The notes: generated by a model from the sequence alone, not told the origin. A DNA stretch of 11,785 bases from Pseudomonadota bacterium (GCA_021793875.1 JAJYRX010000025.1:1-11785), one strand, 5' to 3'. Positions 1-8,061 are shown, counted from the stretch's first letter. Numbers and translations: made by a program.

Positions 1-1474
1 CCGATCTAAGCTCGCGGGAGTAGTTTATGGTGTTGGTTGCCCTGCGCATATATACCTTCCAGGCGTCTGAACCAGACTCACGACCGCCGCCGGTTTCTTT
101 TTCACCACCAAAAGCACCACCTATTTCGGCACCAGATGTTCCTATGTTGACATTAGCAATTCCACAATCTGAACCTGCTGCTGATACAAAATATTCAGAC
201 TCTCTAAGATCGGTTGTGAATATTGCAGATGACAACCCTTGAGGAACATCGTTTTGCATATTTATTGCATCTGAAAACTCACTGTATCGCATCACATACA
301 ATATAGGTGCAAATGTTTCACTGCGAACCACATCAGTCTGCTTTGGCATTTCTACTATAGCTGGCGACACATAATAAGCATTGGGGTACTCGTCAGCTAA
401 CTGCCGTTCCCCACCAAAAACCTGCCCACCCTGATTACGTGCGTTATTAAGAGCATACTGCATAGCATCGTAAGAATCTTTATCTATAAGCGGGCCAACC
501 AAGGTACCGTCTTCTAGTGGGTTACCTATGGTAGCGCTGGCATACGCTTTTTTCAGGCGGTTTATTAAGCCATCGGCTATGCTTTCGTGCACTATAAGAC
601 GTCTGGTTGTAGTGCGACGTTGACCTGCTGTACCAATAGCGCCAAATAATATACCCCTAGCAGCCATATCAAGATCGGCACTAGGAGCCACAATAATTGC
701 GTTGTTACCACCCAATTCAAGCAAACTGCGTCCAAACCGGGCAGCGACCCTTGGACCAACTTCACGACCCATGCGTGTTGAACCTGTTGCTGACACCAAT
801 GCTACCTTAGGGTTGTCGACCATAGCCTCGCCAACCTTACGATCACCAACAATAACTTGTGATAGGCCTTCGGGAGCATCGCCAAAACGGTGCAGTGCAC
901 GTTCTAGTAGCTTTTGGCATGCTAATGCAGTGAGAGGTGATTTTTCAGAAGGCTTCCAAACCACAGGATCACCACAAACTAGTGCCAAAGCAGTATTCCA
1001 AGACCAAACTGCCACTGGGAAGTTAAATGCACTAATTACTCCCACAACCCCCAAAGGGTGCCAGGTTTCCATCATGCGGTGCCCTGGCCGCTCAGAAGCA
1101 ATGGTTAAACCATATAGCTGACGGGATAAACCAACCGCAAAATCGCAGATGTCTATCATTTCCTGCACTTCACCAGCCCCTTCAGCCAGTATTTTCCCAG
1201 CCTCAAGGGATACTAAACGGCCTAGCTCTTCTTTATGCGCACGAAGCTCTTCTCCAAGTAAACGTACTAGCTCTCCGCGACGCGGTGCGGGAACTGTGCG
1301 CCACTGTAAAAAAGCACTATACGCCCTGTTCACCATTTCTTCTACATCGGCCTCGGTATGCTCTTTCAAACGAGCAATAACCTCACCATTGATAGGGGAA
1401 CGTACCTCAAGCGTGCCACTTTGCAATGCCGCCTGATCAAGTCCCAGCTTATTAAATATTTCGGTTGTATTCAT
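1..1474 (-). CDS. ALDH7-family aldehyde dehydrogenase (L-aminoadipate-semialdehyde / piperideine-6-carboxylate dehydrogenase-like), 3' end cut by window edge, catalytic Cys read as Arg
   Basis: Family role: NAD-dependent oxidation of aminoadipate semialdehyde (in equilibrium with piperideine-6-carboxylate) to 2-aminoadipate, the last step of the pipecolate route of lysine catabolism, in the cytoplasm. About 491 codons are visible from ATG 1474; human ALDH7A1 suggests only a few C-terminal residues are missing. Visible motifs: FNFPVAVWSWN (oxyanion Asn151), VVWKPSE (Lys174, cofactor binding), SATGSTRMGREVG, LLELGGNNAI (general base Glu253), ETFAPILYV, and the ALDH7-typical SGAEIGGAFGGEK and GGGRESGSDAWK near the end. 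The start has an AGGAG Shine-Dalgarno at 1490-1486. Odd: the active-site motif GTAGQRC reads GTAGQRR, with residue 287 encoded by CGC (616-614) instead of a Cys codon, and no other Cys lies nearby. If real, normal dehydrogenase chemistry should be lost. It is transcribed divergently from the FAD oxidoreductase cluster. The family call is firm; the activity is doubtful. Confidence 0.93.
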   Translation of the reverse strand, partial: MNTTEIFNKLGLDQAALQSGTLEVRSPINGEVIARLKEHTEADVEEMVNRAYSAFLQWRTVPAPRRGELVRLLGEELRAHKEELGRLVSLEAGKILAEGAGEVQEMIDICDFAVGLSRQLYGLTIASERPGHRMMETWHPLGVVGVISAFNFPVAVWSWNTALALVCGDPVVWKPSEKSPLTALACQKLLERALHRFGDAPEGLSQVIVGDRKVGEAMVDNPKVALVSATGSTRMGREVGPRVAARFGRSLLELGGNNAIIVAPSADLDMAARGILFGAIGTAGQRRTTTRRLIVHESIADGLINRLKKAYASATIGNPLEDGTLVGPLIDKDSYDAMQYALNNARNQGGQVFGGERQLADEYPNAYYVSPAIVEMPKQTDVVRSETFAPILYVMRYSEFSDAINMQNDVPQGLSSAIFTTDLRESEYFVSAAGSDCGIANVNIGTSGAEIGGAFGGEKETGGGRESGSDAWKVYMRRATNTINYSRELRS

Positions 1475-1534
1475 ATTAGATATAACTCCTGTGACCCGGC
1501 ATCATTGCCAGCAAGAATCAGGTTAGCACAATAT

Positions 1535-1567
1535 TTTCTTGTCGGAAATTATCTTTCGTAAGGGAAA
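1535..1567. promoter_or_regulatory. Two tandem TTTC-N6-GAAA dyads in the divergent spacer (candidate operator)
   Basis: The 160-base spacer between the divergent aldehyde dehydrogenase and FAD oxidoreductase genes must hold the promoters for both directions. It contains two 14-base inverted repeats of the same form: TTTCTTGTCGGAAA at 1535-1548 and TTTCGTAAGGGAAA at 1554-1567. Both fit TTTC-N5-GGAAA and lie 19 bases apart, start to start, so roughly on one face of the helix. Paired dyads between divergent genes are a usual arrangement for a dimeric repressor or activator. The XRE-cupin regulator encoded downstream is the obvious candidate ligand, but that link is inference. I could not pick convincing -35/-10 boxes in either direction. 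I saw no third copy on reading the other spacers by eye. Confidence 0.4.
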
Positions 1568-1640
1568 CCCATTACATACAAAATCGTCAATTCTCAAAAT
1601 AATAGCATCTAGGCGAGTTCACTAAAGGTCACCGTTGAAT

Positions 1641-2822
1641 ATGGAAACAAAAAGCTACGATGTAGTAATAATAGGAGGTGCAGCCATTGGAAGCGCTGCG
1701 GCATACTTCCTTTGCCAAAATGACCAATTCGATGGCACCGTCCTGGTTATAGAAAAAGACTTTAGTTACCAATATTGTGCTACCGCACTGTCTGCAGCGT
1801 CTATTAGACATCAGTTCTCCACTGCCGAAAATATTCAAATGTCGCAGTTTGGTACCGAATTTCTATACCGTTTCTCACAAGATCTAGCAGTAAATGGTGA
1901 TAAACCCGAGGCGTCGTTTGTCGAAAAAGGTTATTTGTTTCTATCCACACCAAACGGCTATCAAACTCTTACAGAAAATCATGAATTGCAAACTGGCCTT
2001 GGCGCCAACATAAAGTTGCTTAGCAATAATCAACTTAAAGAGCGCTACCCATGGTTAAACACGTCCGATTTAGCTGCAGGGTGTTTAGGCATAAGCGGTG
2101 AAGGCTGGCTAGATGCTTATGGGTTAATGCAAGGCATGCGTAAAAAAGCAATAAGCCTTGGAGCAAAATATATAGAGGCAACCGTTAAGCGCATAGTTTG
2201 CAAAAATGGGGTTGCTACTGCTGTTGAACTTGAAGACGGGTCAATCATAAAAGCCGGAGCAATAATAAATGCGGCAGGCACTGCTGCAACGAAACTGGCA
2301 AAAAGTGCCGGCATAGAACTGCCAGTAGAGTCGCGCAAACGCAGCGTCTTCTACATAGAGTGCCCGCAATCTTTACCGCAGTGCCCTATGGTTATAGATC
2401 CTAGCGGTGCTTATTTTCGTCCTGAAGGAAAAGGCTTTATAACTGGCATCGCGCCACACCCCAATTCAGACCCAGAGTCATACGACTTCAATGTACAACA
2501 CGAGCTTTTCGAAGAGGTGTTGTGGCCAATATTGGCACACCGCGTGCCTGCATTCGAGGCACTACGTACCGGACACAGTTGGGCCGGTCACTACGATATG
2601 AATCTTGTCGATCAAAACCTCATACTGGGTGAACACCCTGAGCTAAAGGGTCTACTATTTGCCAATGGGTTTAGCGGTCACGGAATGCAGCAATCACCTG
2701 CGGTAGGTAGGGCTCTTTCCGAACTTATTATCTATGGTAAATACAAAAGCCTAGATTTAAGCCGTATGGGATGGAACCGTATTATTAACAACAACCCAAT
2801 AATAGAAAAAAACGTAGTTTAA
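1641..2822 (+). CDS. FAD-dependent oxidoreductase of the DAO superfamily (FOXRED1/DadA-like; possible L-pipecolate oxidase/dehydrogenase)
   Basis: Family role: flavin-dependent oxidation of the C-N bond of an amino or imino acid to an imine, passing electrons to oxygen or the respiratory chain. From ATG 1641 the protein is 393 residues. An N-terminal dinucleotide-binding segment (residues 7-38) reads DVVIIGGAAIGSAAAYFL and ends in the acidic residue of VIEKD; the second Gly of GxGxxG is Ala, as is common in this group. SAASIRHQFS (52-60) is the flavin-contacting turn, INAAGTAA (about 209-216) the second FAD contact, and NGFSGHGMQQSPAVGRALSE (342-361) the C-terminal FAD/substrate motif shared with FOXRED1. 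The start is uncertain: TTG at 1635 is in frame and better spaced from AAAGG at 1624-1628, but would add only two residues. It is first in the plus-strand series, divergent from ALDH7 and upstream of the importer. Its context favours pipecolate oxidation, but a D-amino acid, sarcosine or other imino acid is possible. Confidence 0.88.
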   Translation: METKSYDVVIIGGAAIGSAAAYFLCQNDQFDGTVLVIEKDFSYQYCATALSAASIRHQFSTAENIQMSQFGTEFLYRFSQDLAVNGDKPEASFVEKGYLFLSTPNGYQTLTENHELQTGLGANIKLLSNNQLKERYPWLNTSDLAAGCLGISGEGWLDAYGLMQGMRKKAISLGAKYIEATVKRIVCKNGVATAVELEDGSIIKAGAIINAAGTAATKLAKSAGIELPVESRKRSVFYIECPQSLPQCPMVIDPSGAYFRPEGKGFITGIAPHPNSDPESYDFNVQHELFEEVLWPILAHRVPAFEALRTGHSWAGHYDMNLVDQNLILGEHPELKGLLFANGFSGHGMQQSPAVGRALSELIIYGKYKSLDLSRMGWNRIINNNPIIEKNVV

Positions 2823-2892
2823 AACTCGTATACACAGACGTATAACAAGCAGTAACAGGCAAGGCTAAAGCCATTTTAAAAAAGGAGACAAA

Positions 2893-4014
2893 ATGAATAT
2901 TCGCCTTAAAGCCCTAATAGCCAGCACTGTCTTTGCAGCCGCAATTCCCGTGGCGGCAAATGCAGACACAGTTAAAATTGGTGTGGCAGGTCCATTTACC
3001 GGTGCGAACGCGGCCTTCGGTGATCAACTCTGGATTGGCGCTACAGAAGCCGCAGCGGCAATTAACGAGGCCGGTGGAATTAATGGTAAGCAAATTGAGC
3101 TTGTACAAGCGGATGACGCTTGCGAACCAAAACAGGCTGTGGCTGTTGCCAACCGACTGGTAGATCAAGATGGTGTTGTTGCAGTTGTTGGCCACTTCTG
3201 CTCTTCAAGCACCATACCTGCCTCAGAAATATACGATGAAGCCGACATACTTTCCATGGCTACCGGCTCAACTAACCCAGAGGTCACCGAGCGCGGTCTA
3301 CCCACAGTCACTCGTATATGTGGACGAGACGATCAACAAGCTGCGGTTATAGGCAAGTTTATTGCTGAAGAACTTGGTGCAAAGCGTATAGCAGTTATTC
3401 ACGACAAAGACACCTACGGACGTGGTGTCGCTGATGCTACTCGTGAGGAAGCTGAGAAGCTTGGCGTAGAAACTGTGCTTTATGACGGAGTTACCCGAGG
3501 TGAGCGTGACTATAACGCCCTGGTAACTAAAATCAAAGCAGCTAATGTAGATGCTGTATTTTTTGGTGGCCTGTACGCAGAAGCAGGAACTCTAGTTCGT
3601 CAGGTGCGAGAACAGGGAATAGAAGTGCCGTATGTATCAGTAGACGGAATAGTTGACCCAGCATTTGTAACAGCAGCTGGCGGTAATCAGTATGCTGCAG
3701 GTGTCTACATGGCATTCCCCTCAGACCCACGCAAAATGGAGTCTAGTAAAGACATAGTTGCAAAGCTTACAGCAGAGGGTAAAAAATCTGATGGGTTCAC
3801 ACTATACGCCTATTCGGGTGTTCAAGCTGTGTCAGCAGCATTAGCTGGTACCGATACCACTAGTGGAGTAGAGCTTGCCGAATGGCTACAAAACAATGCT
3901 GTCAATACAGTATTAGGTACCAAAGAGTGGGACGAAAAAGGTGACCTTAAAACTCCCGATTACGTCATGTATCAGTGGGATGATAATGGCGGTTACGCTC
4001 AACTAGAAGACTAA
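2893..4014 (+). CDS. livK: Periplasmic amino-acid-binding protein of a branched-chain-type ABC importer (LivJ/LivK family)
   Basis: Captures an amino acid in the periplasm and delivers it to the LivHMGF importer. The protein is 373 residues with a Sec signal peptide: positive N-terminus MNIRLK, hydrophobic stretch, and a likely signal peptidase I cut after ANA at residue 24, leaving DTVKIGVAGPFTG. The lobes follow E. coli LivJ/K closely: DDACEPKQAVAVANRLV, GHFCSSSTIPAS, RIAVIHDKDTYG and WDEKGDLKTPDY near the end. Cys77 and Cys103 correspond to the disulfide pair of LivJ; Cys143 in RICGRDD is an extra cysteine. A strong Shine-Dalgarno (AAGGAG within 2880-2888) suits high expression. The gene is separated from livH by a spacer with a stable hairpin, fitting a higher dose of binding protein than membrane parts. 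Ligand not readable from sequence: leucine-type residues are the family default, while lysine or pipecolate is suggested only by neighbours. The symbol marks family, not proven specificity. Confidence 0.93.
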   Translation: MNIRLKALIASTVFAAAIPVAANADTVKIGVAGPFTGANAAFGDQLWIGATEAAAAINEAGGINGKQIELVQADDACEPKQAVAVANRLVDQDGVVAVVGHFCSSSTIPASEIYDEADILSMATGSTNPEVTERGLPTVTRICGRDDQQAAVIGKFIAEELGAKRIAVIHDKDTYGRGVADATREEAEKLGVETVLYDGVTRGERDYNALVTKIKAANVDAVFFGGLYAEAGTLVRQVREQGIEVPYVSVDGIVDPAFVTAAGGNQYAAGVYMAFPSDPRKMESSKDIVAKLTAEGKKSDGFTLYAYSGVQAVSAALAGTDTTSGVELAEWLQNNAVNTVLGTKEWDEKGDLKTPDYVMYQWDDNGGYAQLED

Positions 4015-4043
4015 TACCTCTTAAGTATTTACTCATTAGAAAC

Positions 4044-4075
4044 ACACCTGGTCAGGACACCTCCTGATCAGGTGT
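4044..4075 (+). other. Intercistronic 14-bp stem-loop between binding-protein gene and livH
   Basis: Arms 4044-4057 and 4062-4075 pair over 14 bases (13 Watson-Crick plus one G-U, g4051 with t4068) around a 4-base CACC loop. No T-run follows (AGGGCGCGGGG comes next), so it is not a standard intrinsic terminator. In many importer operons a hairpin at this place protects the 3' end of the binding-protein message or causes partial termination, so that binding protein exceeds permease. That role is inferred from position and stability. The livH Shine-Dalgarno lies 8 bases past the stem. Confidence 0.7.
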
Positions 4076-4093
4076 AGGGCGCGGGGACACAGC

Positions 4094-5011
4094 ATGGATA
4101 TATATATTCTTGGGCAACAGTTAGTTAATGGACTGACCCTTGGAGCAATATATGGGCTAATAGCCATTGGGTATACCATGGTTTATGGCATTATAGGCAT
4201 GATTAACTTCGCGCACGGCGATGTATACATGGTAAGTGCCTATATAAGCGCTATTGCACTTGCTGTAGCCACTTACTTTGGAATTCACTCCATACCTTTC
4301 GCCCTGCTATTTACCTTAATAATAACTATGATAATTACAGGTATGTATGGCTGGACAATAGAACGCAGCGTTTATAGACCATTGCGTCGAACAAATCGCT
4401 TAGCTCCTCTTATATCAGCAATCGGTGTTTCATTAGTACTACAAAATTACGTACAAATATCACAGGGCCCTAATGTACAAGGTGTCCCAACACTAATTCC
4501 CGGCAGCTTAAGGCTTGGAACTATGGAGCACTTTGTACAAGTCAGGCACATGAGCTTAATAATAATTTTAGTAAGCGTAATTGCAATGGCTGCTCTAACA
4601 TGGCTAATACATGGAACCAGCCTAGGTCGACAGTTTCGCGCCACCCAACAAGATAGGCGTATGGCCACAATATTAGGCATTAATACATCACGCATTATCT
4701 CGTTAGTATTTGTGATTGGTTCTGTAATGGCAGCAATAGCCGGTGTACTAGTAACACTAAACTACGGTTCATTCGACTTTTTTGTCGGCTTTATAGTAGG
4801 AATCAAAGCATTTAGTGCCGCCGTTCTCGGAGGCATAGGATCCCTTCCAGGAGCCATGCTTGGTGGCCTATTGTTGGGTGTGCTTGAATCGTTATTTTCA
4901 GGGTTTGTTAGTAGCGACTACAAAGACGTATTTTCTTTTAGCGTACTAGTTCTAGTGCTTATCTTCCGTCCAAGTGGTTTGCTCGGTCGACCTGCTGTAG
5001 AAAAGGTGTGA
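4094..5011 (+). CDS. livH: Branched-chain-type amino acid ABC transporter permease LivH
   Basis: One of the two inner-membrane subunits that form the translocation path of the importer. The length is 305 residues, close to E. coli LivH (308). It opens with the family's N-terminus (QQLVNGLTLGAIYGLIAIGYT), then GMINFAHGDVYMVSAY (residues 35-50), about eight hydrophobic segments, a cytoplasmic EAA-type coupling loop FRATQQDRRMATILGI (181-196), and IKAFSAAVLGGIGSLPGAML (237-256). The end, FRPSGLLGRP, is also typical. A GGGGA Shine-Dalgarno at 4083-4087 sits 6 bases before the ATG. Its stop is followed after one base by the livM start, so the two permeases are probably translated together. Confidence 0.95.
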   Translation: MDIYILGQQLVNGLTLGAIYGLIAIGYTMVYGIIGMINFAHGDVYMVSAYISAIALAVATYFGIHSIPFALLFTLIITMIITGMYGWTIERSVYRPLRRTNRLAPLISAIGVSLVLQNYVQISQGPNVQGVPTLIPGSLRLGTMEHFVQVRHMSLIIILVSVIAMAALTWLIHGTSLGRQFRATQQDRRMATILGINTSRIISLVFVIGSVMAAIAGVLVTLNYGSFDFFVGFIVGIKAFSAAVLGGIGSLPGAMLGGLLLGVLESLFSGFVSSDYKDVFSFSVLVLVLIFRPSGLLGRPAVEKV

Positions 5012-5012
5012 T

Positions 5013-6515
5013 ATGAATACTAAAATAACTTCGACACACCAAACAGGTAATATAAACCTACTGCACGCGTTTAAAGATGCTAGTGTGGCAGGTATATTAA
5101 CAATGGTGGTTCTAAGCCCTATAACCAACCTGGTTCTTAACCAATACGACTTCAACTTCCTGCCATGGCGTCAGCCAGTATTTGTAAATGGAATAATGTT
5201 GGGCTTTATTGTGGCTATTGGCAGGTTAATAGTATCAATTTCTGTGCAAACCCAAGTTGGAAACAGGTTAATTCAGAAAATTTTGCAAGGTGGAAAAACA
5301 CACCCATCTGTTGAGTCAAAAAATGACACAAAGCCGCAGAAAGGCACTTATGGCATTCTAATAGTTACACTTATTGTTAGCATTATTCTTGCCGTACTTG
5401 GGCTATTAGGAATAATGCACAAAGGTGCAGCTTTTGGCCTTATTCTTATGCTGTTGTTCGTCTGGCTTAGCTACGGCATTAGCGTACCAAAACGGCGCGG
5501 CGAACCAAACGTATGGCGCATAATAGTTCCACTGCTTTTTATTGCAGGCTTCATACTACCAATTTATTTGAATCAAGCCGGCCTTCTGCCTAAGGTATGG
5601 CTTAGCAACCTAACATTAGCCCTTATATACGTGTTACTAGGTTTAGGACTAAACATAGTTGTGGGCATGGCCGGATTACTCGATCTAGGTTATGTGGCAT
5701 TTTACGCAGTAGGCGCGTATTTTCTTGCCCTGTCAGCACAATATTTCGATATAGGCTTTTGGACAGCGCTTGCACTTGCCCCAATACTTGCCGCTATCTC
5801 AGGGGCATTGTTGGGCTTCCCAGTATTGCGTATGCATGGAGATTATCTTGCCATTGTTACGTTGGGCTTTGGGGAAATAATCCGTCTGGTTTTAACCAAC
5901 TGGGTCGACTTAACAGGCGGTCCAAACGGCATGCCTGCACCTGCCCCAACAGTATTTGGTTTAGTTTTTTCACGACGAGCAGGCGAAGGTGAACAACCTT
6001 TTCATGAATTCTTTGGCTTACCATACAGCGGCGACTATAAAGCACTGTTTATATATGTATTGTTGTTTGCAGTGGTTGCCTTCATGTTACGGTTTCTTAC
6101 CCGATTACGGCATATGCCCATAGGACGCTCGTGGGAAGCGCTTCGTGAAGACGAAATTGCTTGCCGCTCATTGGGTATAAATCACGTAAATGTTAAGTTG
6201 TCGGCATTCATGCTTGGTGCTATTACAGGGGGCGTGGCGGGTGTATTCTTTGCAACCTACCAAGGGTTTATAAACCCATCTTCATTTAACTTTTTTGAAT
6301 CTGTATTAATTCTGTCCATAGTGGTACTTGGAGGTATGGGCTCAATTCTTGGAATCATAATAGCTGCTCTTGCGTTAACACTGCTGCCAGAATTGCTACG
6401 TGATTTTGAAGCATATAGAGTTTTATTATTTGGCGTACTCATGATTACCATGATGATATGGCGACCCTACGGATTGATCAGGCCCAGTCGTCCGGTATTT
6501 AATAGGGGCACGTAA
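5013..6515 (+). CDS. livM: Branched-chain-type amino acid ABC transporter permease LivM, long N-terminal form
   Basis: Second membrane subunit of the importer, pairing with LivH. The core spans roughly residues 195-490: LGLNIVVGMAGLLDLGYVAF (211-230), MHGDYLAIVTLGFGEIIRLV (274-293), TGGPNGMPAP, the EAA-type coupling loop SWEALREDEIACRSLGI (373-389), and VVLGGMGSILGIIIAA near the end. At 500 residues it is longer than E. coli LivM (425). The extra part is an N-terminal section with several hydrophobic helices (about 21-45, 56-80, 113-135, 139-157), resembling the DUF3382-type N-terminal domain of LivM, plus a polar linker at 95-112. ATG 5013 has an AAGGTG Shine-Dalgarno inside the end of livH. 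It overlaps livG by one base (TAATG). Confidence 0.94.
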   Translation: MNTKITSTHQTGNINLLHAFKDASVAGILTMVVLSPITNLVLNQYDFNFLPWRQPVFVNGIMLGFIVAIGRLIVSISVQTQVGNRLIQKILQGGKTHPSVESKNDTKPQKGTYGILIVTLIVSIILAVLGLLGIMHKGAAFGLILMLLFVWLSYGISVPKRRGEPNVWRIIVPLLFIAGFILPIYLNQAGLLPKVWLSNLTLALIYVLLGLGLNIVVGMAGLLDLGYVAFYAVGAYFLALSAQYFDIGFWTALALAPILAAISGALLGFPVLRMHGDYLAIVTLGFGEIIRLVLTNWVDLTGGPNGMPAPAPTVFGLVFSRRAGEGEQPFHEFFGLPYSGDYKALFIYVLLFAVVAFMLRFLTRLRHMPIGRSWEALREDEIACRSLGINHVNVKLSAFMLGAITGGVAGVFFATYQGFINPSSFNFFESVLILSIVVLGGMGSILGIIIAALALTLLPELLRDFEAYRVLLFGVLMITMMIWRPYGLIRPSRPVFNRGT

Positions 6516-7342
6516 TGACAGGAAACCAAATAGGACCGAATAATATCCTGAGCGTTCAGAGTTTAACCCGAAGATTTGGCGGTATAGTCGCTAATAACAA
6601 TATAAGCTTCGATGTGCAAAAAGGCTCTATAACAGCTCTTATCGGCCCAAACGGAGCCGGCAAAACAACCGTTTTTAACTGTATAACTGGGTTTTACCGA
6701 GTTAGCTCAGGAAAAATATATATAAACACTAGCAGTGGTATTTCAGAAGTAGGGGCTTTGTTACGAAGACCTTTCACAGGTGGATCTTATCTAGTCGCCC
6801 GCGCAGGTGTAGCACGTACATTTCAAAACATACGCTTGTTTTCCGACATGACAGTTCTGGAAAACCTTATGGTTGCCCAACATCTGAAAGTTGACAGCAA
6901 CCTATTGCGTGGAATGATGGCCAGTAATACTTTTTTGCAGCACGAGGAACAGGCTTTAGATACTGCTTATAAGTGGCTACAAATAATGGAGTTAGAACAG
7001 TACGCTAACAGACTTGCGGGGGAGCTTGCATACGGGCGACAAAGGCGCTTGGAAATAGCTCGCGCTATGTGCATATCACCAGAACTGATATGCCTTGACG
7101 AACCCGCAGCGGGTCTCAATCCACGCGAAACCGAGCAGCTTTCTGAACTTATACAGTCCTTACGTAGTGATCATAAAGTTACCGTCCTGCTTATAGAGCA
7201 CGACATGGGGCTTGTCATGGAAATATCTGATCACATTGTTGTGCTAGATTACGGCCAGGTAATTGCAGCTGGTGATGCTGAAACAGTACGTAATTCACCC
7301 GAGGTTATAGCGGCCTATCTGGGAACTGAGGAAGAATCATGA
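6515..7342 (+). CDS. livG: Branched-chain-type amino acid ABC transporter ATP-binding protein LivG
   Basis: Cytoplasmic ATPase that, with LivF, drives the LivHM channel. The length is 275 residues. Walker A is GPNGAGKT (44-51), the Q-loop Gln104 is in RTFQNIRLF, the signature region is LAYGRQRRLEIARAM (171-185; the LAYG form is usual for LivG instead of LSGGQ), Walker B is LICLDEP with Asp195 and catalytic Glu196, and the switch His229 is in LLIEHDMGLVM. The LivG-type insertion between Walker A and the signature (about 72-97, including LLRRPFTGG) is present. AGGGG at 6505-6509 precedes the start. Its start overlaps the livM stop by one base, and its own stop overlaps the livF start by four bases (ATGA), so translation is coupled. 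Confidence 0.96.
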   Translation: MTGNQIGPNNILSVQSLTRRFGGIVANNNISFDVQKGSITALIGPNGAGKTTVFNCITGFYRVSSGKIYINTSSGISEVGALLRRPFTGGSYLVARAGVARTFQNIRLFSDMTVLENLMVAQHLKVDSNLLRGMMASNTFLQHEEQALDTAYKWLQIMELEQYANRLAGELAYGRQRRLEIARAMCISPELICLDEPAAGLNPRETEQLSELIQSLRSDHKVTVLLIEHDMGLVMEISDHIVVLDYGQVIAAGDAETVRNSPEVIAAYLGTEEES

Positions 7343-8061
7343 GCAAGCCATTGCTAGAACTAAAAAGCGTAAGTGCCCACTACGGTGCAATTCAAGCATT
7401 AAGAGAAGTCAGTCTATATATAAATAAAGGTGAAATAGTCACACTTATAGGGGCAAACGGCGCTGGCAAAAGCACATTATTAATGACCATATTTGGCGAT
7501 CCCAAAGCCAGCTCCGGACAAATAATATATAACGGCATCAACTTAACTACCATAGAGCCTCATAATATTGCAGGTTACGGAATAGCACAGGTACCGGAGG
7601 GTCGACGTATATTTCCTAACATGACCGTAGAGGAAAATATAGTTATTGGGAGCTTACCAATAGGAATGGATTACGTAGACACAGACAAGCTAGACATGTT
7701 TAACTTGTTCCCCCGACTTAAAGAACGCCGTAATCAGCGAGCAGGCACTTTATCAGGGGGCGAACAACAAATGCTTGCCATAGCGCGCGCACTTATGTCC
7801 AGACCAGAAACCATTTTGCTGGATGAGCCCAGTCTTGGTCTGGCACCACTGGTTGTGCGTCAAATATTCGATATTTTGAAAGATATCACTAAACTAGGAA
7901 AAACAATTTTTCTTGTTGAGCAAAATGCTCACCATGCCCTAAGCCTGGCTGACAGGGGTTATGTGTTAGTTAACGGGCGTATAGAGCTAACTGGCAGTGG
8001 TTCTGAACTATTAGCAAACCCTGAGGTGAGGGATGCATATTTAGGGCAGCGTAAAGCCTAA
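7339..8061 (+). CDS. livF: Branched-chain-type amino acid ABC transporter ATP-binding protein LivF
   Basis: Second ATPase subunit of the importer. It is 240 residues long, as expected for LivF. Walker A is GANGAGKS (38-45), the Q-loop Gln84 is in AQVPEGRRIFPNMTVEENI, the signature is LSGGEQQMLAIARALM (138-153), and Walker B is ILLDEPSLGLAP (159-170). The place of the switch His is Asn196 in LVEQNAHHAL, the normal state for LivF, where LivG supplies the His. The C-terminus NPEVRDAYLGQ is the family ending. It overlaps livG by four bases. The regulator gene starts only 7 bases after its stop. Confidence 0.96.
   Translation: MSKPLLELKSVSAHYGAIQALREVSLYINKGEIVTLIGANGAGKSTLLMTIFGDPKASSGQIIYNGINLTTIEPHNIAGYGIAQVPEGRRIFPNMTVEENIVIGSLPIGMDYVDTDKLDMFNLFPRLKERRNQRAGTLSGGEQQMLAIARALMSRPETILLDEPSLGLAPLVVRQIFDILKDITKLGKTIFLVEQNAHHALSLADRGYVLVNGRIELTGSGSELLANPEVRDAYLGQRKA

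Noticed and set aside
702..1436. Open frames on the plus strand opposite the aldehyde dehydrogenase gene
   Set aside because: They translate to low-complexity Ser/Pro/Arg-rich peptides without family features, while the minus-strand frame is an uninterrupted ALDH7 protein.
1635..1640. TTG start for the FAD oxidoreductase
   Set aside because: It is better spaced from AAAGG than ATG 1641, but ATG is the more usual codon and the difference is two residues before the flavin-binding strand; kept only as an alternative.
2827..2872. CGTATA direct repeat and small GGCT-AA-AGCC hairpin upstream of the binding-protein gene
   Set aside because: The repeat units are only 6 bases and the stem only 4 bp; no convincing promoter boxes go with them, so chance is a fair explanation.
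4044..4090. Intrinsic terminator after the binding-protein gene
   Set aside because: The stem is strong but is followed by a G-rich stretch rather than a T-run, and the importer genes continue directly.
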